Source: Paracoccus shanxieyensis (GTDB lineage: Bacteria; Pseudomonadota; Alphaproteobacteria; Rhodobacterales; Rhodobacteraceae). Taken from it: DNA of 33,719 bases. This document shows, piece by piece, positions 30,471 to 33,719 of the stretch. The stretch is from NCBI RefSeq assembly GCF_009711265.1, contig NZ_WMII01000028.1, positions 1 to 33,719 of the forward strand. The letters are read 5' to 3'. The notes below the pieces were generated by a model. That model saw only the letters and a program-made list of their open reading frames with translations. It had not been told where the DNA came from and did not search any database. Each line of letters starts with the position of its first letter. The first letter of the stretch is position 1. The position numbers and the translations under genes are program-made.

Positions 30471-32837
30471 TCAGGCGGTATAGAGCAATCGCTGCAGCTC
30501 GGTGACGGCGCTGCGAAGCTCCTTTCCCCCGCCGAAGCGTCTGGCGATTTCTATGACGTTGCCCCATTCATTGAAAGGCGGGACTTCGAGAATATCGGGC
30601 AGCTTGAACTGCGCGCTGCCATGTTCGGCGTATTTTTCAAGAACAGCGTCGAGAACCTTGCGGGCATCCGGGCCGAAACGGGCTAGGAAGGCGTCCTGTT
30701 CGCGCAGCAGGCGGTCGGCTCGCTCGCGCCTTGTGCGCAGGGGGGTGTTGTAGGCCAAATGACACAGGAGGTCGAAAGGATCGGCCTCGGGCTTGCCCAC
30801 GGCCTCGGACAGGGTGTCGAGGTCGATGCCCTTTTCCTCGAGTTGCTCGACGATTTCGGCACGGCGCTCAGGGTCGAGCCAGTCGGAGCGCAGCTCGGAA
30901 GCATTGGGATAGAGGGTGCGGACCTTGTCGCCGGTGTAGTCGGTCAGCTGGCGGCAGGCGAGCTTCTTGCCCTCGGCATCGAGTTCATAGACGAGATGAC
31001 GGACGACAGAGACCTCGCCGCCATCGACATAAAACTTCCGCGGCCCCGGTTCCGGCTCGGGGTCGCCCAGAGGCGCCTCTGGTCCCTCGGGGATGTCGCC
31101 CGGCTCGGGCGCCACATCCTCAGCCTCGTGTTCCTCGATGGTTTCGCCGTCTTCGTTGATGACGGATTCGGCCTCGCGGACCGGCTCGCCATCGAAGGCG
31201 GGGTCGGCGAACATGCGCGTCGCCGTGCCAGTATAGTCGATGATGTTGAAGGCAAGCTTGCCGTAGTCCGGGCGCAGCCGGGTGCCGCGGCCGATGATCT
31301 GCTTAAACTCGGGCATCGAGCCCACGGTGCGCGCCAGAACCACATTCTTGCAGGTAGGCGCATCGACGCCGGTGGTCAGCAGCTGCGATGTGGTCAGGAT
31401 GACCGGGGTGTCGGTCTCCACATCCTGGAACTTGGAGAGGTGACCCCGGCCGATGTCGCCTTCGTCGGCGGTGACGCGGCAGACATAGTCCGGGTTGTCG
31501 CGCACGAGGTCGGCATTCAGTTCCGCCAGCGCCTGACGCATCTCCAGCGCGTGCTCCTGATCCACGCAGAATACGATGGTCTTGGCCATACGGTCGGTCT
31601 CGGCCATGAAGTCGGCGAGATGGCGGGCGATGGCGCGGGTCCGGGCGCGCAAGGCGACGACGCGCTCGAAGTCACGGGTCTGGTATTCATTGTCGGGGAC
31701 TTCTCGGCCGTATCGGTCCAACTCGCCCCGGCTTGGCCGCCAGCCTGCGGCGTCATAGTCCGTGATCACCCGATGCACGCGGTAAGGCGCAAGGAAGCCA
31801 TCCGCGATCCCCTGCGCCAGGCTGTATTCGTAGAGGGGATCGCCGAAATAGGTGTAGGTATCGACATTCTCCTCGCGCCGGGGCGTCGCGGTCATGCCGA
31901 TCTGGGTGGCCGGCTCGAACCATTCGAGGATCTCGCGCCAATTGCTGTCGTCGCGCGCGCTGCCGCGGTGGCATTCATCCACGATGATCAGGTCGAAGAA
32001 GTCGCGGGGATATTCCCGATACAGTCCGGGCCGGTTCTCGTCGCGCGCAATCGACTGGTAGATCGCGAAATACATGTCGCGGCTCTTGACCGCGATGCCA
32101 CCGGCGATCTTGTGGCGCGCGTCGCCGAAGGGGCTGAAATCCTTGGCCATCGGATCGTCGACGAGGACATTGCGGTCGGCCAGGAACAGAACTTTTGGTG
32201 TGCGGTTCACGCCCTTGCCGTTCCAGCGCGCCGACCACAGCTTCCAGCTGATCTGGAAGGCGACGGCAGTCTTGCCTGCCCCGGTGCAGAGCGTGAGCAG
32301 GATCCGTTTCCGCCCCTGCAGTACTGCCTGGACGGCACGATTGACCGCGATTTCCTGATAGTACCGCAACGGCTTCGCGCGATCCGGAAAGCTCGGGGTC
32401 AGCAACCGCTCGGCTGTGAGCGGGTCGTTTAGTCCCTCTGCCGCGCGCTGGCGCGCCCACAGCTCATCCGGGCTCGGGAACGCGTCCAGCATACGCTCGA
32501 TACCGGTCGTGTAGTCGAATTCCACAATCTCGGCGCCATTGGTGGCGTAGGCAAATTTGAGCCCAAGAATCTCGGCATAATCCTTGGCCTGCTGCAAGCC
32601 ATCTGCGGCATGGCGGTATCTGGCCTTGGCCTCTACCACGGCAATCGGGAAGTCGGGGTTGTAGCGCAGAACATAGTCCGCGCGCTTCTGCTTGCCCCTG
32701 CGGGCCCGGCCGCCGACGAAGACGATCCGGCCATCGGTGAACGTCCGCTGCTCATTGATGGCATGCGGCCGGTCGTCCCAGCCTGCTTCCTGCAGCTTCG
32801 GGACGACAAGTTTGCGGCAGGTATCGGCCTCGTTCAC
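30471..32837 (-). CDS. hsdR: Type I restriction subunit HsdR, EcoEI-like
   Basis: This 788-residue ATP-dependent translocase-nuclease starts at a GTG (32837). The PD-(D/E)xK nuclease is N-terminal: D54 (RADYVLRYN) and E69-x-K71 (VVEAKA). The helicase core has Walker A TGAGKT (185-190), DECH (287-290) and motif III MTATP. Motif VI follows as QIIGRGTRLRPD. After an acidic linker near 570-610 comes a C-terminal region resembling the EcoEI R-protein C domain. It is shorter than EcoKI HsdR, as usual for this subtype. It lies 20 bp after the DUF262/DUF1524 remnant and 17 bp before hsdM. Confidence 0.93.
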   Translation of the reverse strand: MNEADTCRKLVVPKLQEAGWDDRPHAINEQRTFTDGRIVFVGGRARRGKQKRADYVLRYNPDFPIAVVEAKARYRHAADGLQQAKDYAEILGLKFAYATNGAEIVEFDYTTGIERMLDAFPSPDELWARQRAAEGLNDPLTAERLLTPSFPDRAKPLRYYQEIAVNRAVQAVLQGRKRILLTLCTGAGKTAVAFQISWKLWSARWNGKGVNRTPKVLFLADRNVLVDDPMAKDFSPFGDARHKIAGGIAVKSRDMYFAIYQSIARDENRPGLYREYPRDFFDLIIVDECHRGSARDDSNWREILEWFEPATQIGMTATPRREENVDTYTYFGDPLYEYSLAQGIADGFLAPYRVHRVITDYDAAGWRPSRGELDRYGREVPDNEYQTRDFERVVALRARTRAIARHLADFMAETDRMAKTIVFCVDQEHALEMRQALAELNADLVRDNPDYVCRVTADEGDIGRGHLSKFQDVETDTPVILTTSQLLTTGVDAPTCKNVVLARTVGSMPEFKQIIGRGTRLRPDYGKLAFNIIDYTGTATRMFADPAFDGEPVREAESVINEDGETIEEHEAEDVAPEPGDIPEGPEAPLGDPEPEPGPRKFYVDGGEVSVVRHLVYELDAEGKKLACRQLTDYTGDKVRTLYPNASELRSDWLDPERRAEIVEQLEEKGIDLDTLSEAVGKPEADPFDLLCHLAYNTPLRTRRERADRLLREQDAFLARFGPDARKVLDAVLEKYAEHGSAQFKLPDILEVPPFNEWGNVIEIARRFGGGKELRSAVTELQRLLYTA

Positions 32838-32857
32838 CGGTGCACCCCGAAACCCAC

Positions 32858-33592
32858 CTATGCCGATTCAGCCACAAGGGGCTGGCCAGTGGTGGCGGAG
32901 GCGGCCGGAGAGGCCAACGACCAGACCCTTACGGCGCGGCCGACAAGGTCGATCTGGCGCGAGGCCAGCTGATCCTTCGTCCATTCGTCTGCCGCTAGGA
33001 TTGGCTTGGTGGTGTCGAACGAGACCTTGTCGTTCTTTCTGGAGAAAACTTCCTTCTTGCGATCGAACGAATAGAACTTTGCCTTGTAATTCTTGATCCC
33101 GGCCAGCAGCGCCAAATTGCCAAGGCGATGCAGCCAAAGGCGATGATCGTCATCGGTGAAACGTTCGCGCCAGTAATCATCCTTCAGCGCCTGCGGCAGG
33201 ACGTGCTCGATGGTGATCTTGCCGCCGAAATCCTTGGTGACCGATTCATCCTGGTCCGCCTCCTCGAGGCGCAGCAGAACCGCCTGAGCGAAGGGCCGAC
33301 CATAGACCTCCCCGTCAATCAGCGAGCGGAACTCGTCATCGTTCGCGTTGCTGAGGAAAATTGCCCGGATGTCGTCGGCCGACTTGCCGGCCCGGATTGC
33401 CGTTATCAGCTGGAAATACACAGTAAGGCGCGCGGTGAACGCAAGGCGCCTGATCCAGTTCTGATAGGTGATCCGCTCGAGCAGGTCGATGAACTCATCC
33501 TCGGTCAAGGCAGGCGCCGGGTTCTCGTTCGCGATCAGCGCAGGCTCCGGCCGGTTGAGAAAGGCAAGCAGCGGCGGAATCCATTCCTCGAA
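32858..33592 (-). pseudogene. DUF262/DUF1524 (GmrSD-like) gene, 5' part lost at IS3 element
   Basis: About 245 residues of the C-terminal part remain. The DUF1524 nuclease-like motif is visible (KITIEHVLPQALKDDYWR, then LHRLGNLALLAGIKNYKAK), an His-Asn arrangement related to HNH folds. Upstream the frame stays open through EEWIPPLLAFLNRPEP up to the IS3 end and even into the IS, but no proper start or DUF262 domain is present. A TTG at 33508 could give a shorter product. Full-length relatives cut modified DNA (GmrSD, BrxU) or occur in type I loci. Here it heads the hsd operon, 20 bp before hsdR. It is probably inactive. Confidence 0.75.
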
Positions 33593-33719
33593 TGGACCTG
33601 TCGCGTATTTGTGCCGCTCCGAGTGCTCGTTTAGGCCACGTGGCGTTCAAAGGCCAAGGGGCTTTTGCCTCCCAATGCTGAGTGCCGACGGCGCGGGTTA
33701 TAGAAGCCGTTGATGTATT
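33593..33719 (-). mobile_element. IS3-family element, right end, runs off window
   Basis: The boundary is placed at the TGGACCTGTCGCG at 33593 because IS3-family elements end 5'-TG...CA-3' and TGGACCTG is a common terminus. A transposase 3' end lies just inside. The left end, full length and target duplication are outside the window. Confidence 0.7.
33631..33719 (-). CDS. IS3-family transposase OrfB, C-terminal fragment
   Basis: The minus strand from the window edge reads YINGFYNPRRRHSALGGKSP and ends LAFERHVA with a TAA (33631-33633). FYNxxRxHSxLGxxSPxxFE is the C-terminal signature of IS3-family DDE integrases. Only the last 28 or so residues are in view, and whether the full gene is intact cannot be judged. 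Confidence 0.9.
   Translation of the reverse strand, partial: YINGFYNPRRRHSALGGKSPLAFERHVA

Overview
The window comes from a high-GC alphaproteobacterium, most likely of the Rhodobacterales (Paracoccus/Rhodobacter-like). This is inferred from GC-rich codon use and from phage tail genes that resemble the Rhodobacter gene transfer agent (GTA) set. No rRNA, tRNA or CRISPR array was seen.

Region 1 (1-17804, + strand except the mer block) is the right part of a prophage or phage-derived structural module. It begins inside a DUF2190-like capsid gene. It runs through head-tail joining, DUF6441-like, tail terminator, tail tube and a tail assembly chaperone with a programmed -1 frameshift. Next come a short tape measure protein and a DUF2460 protein (GTA gp12-like). 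A lysis block follows: a three-TM holin candidate, a 43-residue single-TM ORF, a lysozyme and a two-TM protein. The module ends with a DUF2163 protein (gp13-like), an NlpC/P60 peptidase (gp14-like), a 1321-residue TIM-barrel tail hub (gp15-like) and a DUF2793 tail-fibre-like protein. Most genes overlap by 1-8 bases, as in one late operon.

A complete mercury-resistance cassette (merR, divergent merTPFA; about 1219-4151) sits inside this late operon, between the DUF6441-like gene and the tail terminator. Neither neighbour looks broken. The merR stop overlaps the start codon of the tail terminator. The merTPFA genes are antisense to the phage late transcript.

Region 2 (17818-25806, - strand) is a full high-affinity potassium uptake operon: a 27-residue membrane micro-ORF, kdpF, A, B, C, D and E. 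Three similar heptamers, spaced by multiples of 11 bp, lie upstream and may be KdpE sites. The kdpE stop is 13 bp from the last phage gene, with no integrase or terminator at the junction.

Region 3 (25807-33719, - strand) opens with an IS5-family element, then a roughly 460 bp gene-poor gap. After these comes a defence locus transcribed leftward: the remnant of a DUF262/DUF1524 (GmrSD-like) gene, hsdR, hsdM, hsdS and a 195-residue protein with a HEPN-type RNPLSH motif overlapping hsdS. The 5' part of the DUF262/DUF1524 gene is lost at the edge of an IS3-family element that runs off the window. The arrangement suggests a type I restriction-modification island with extra nuclease-like modules, damaged by IS insertion.
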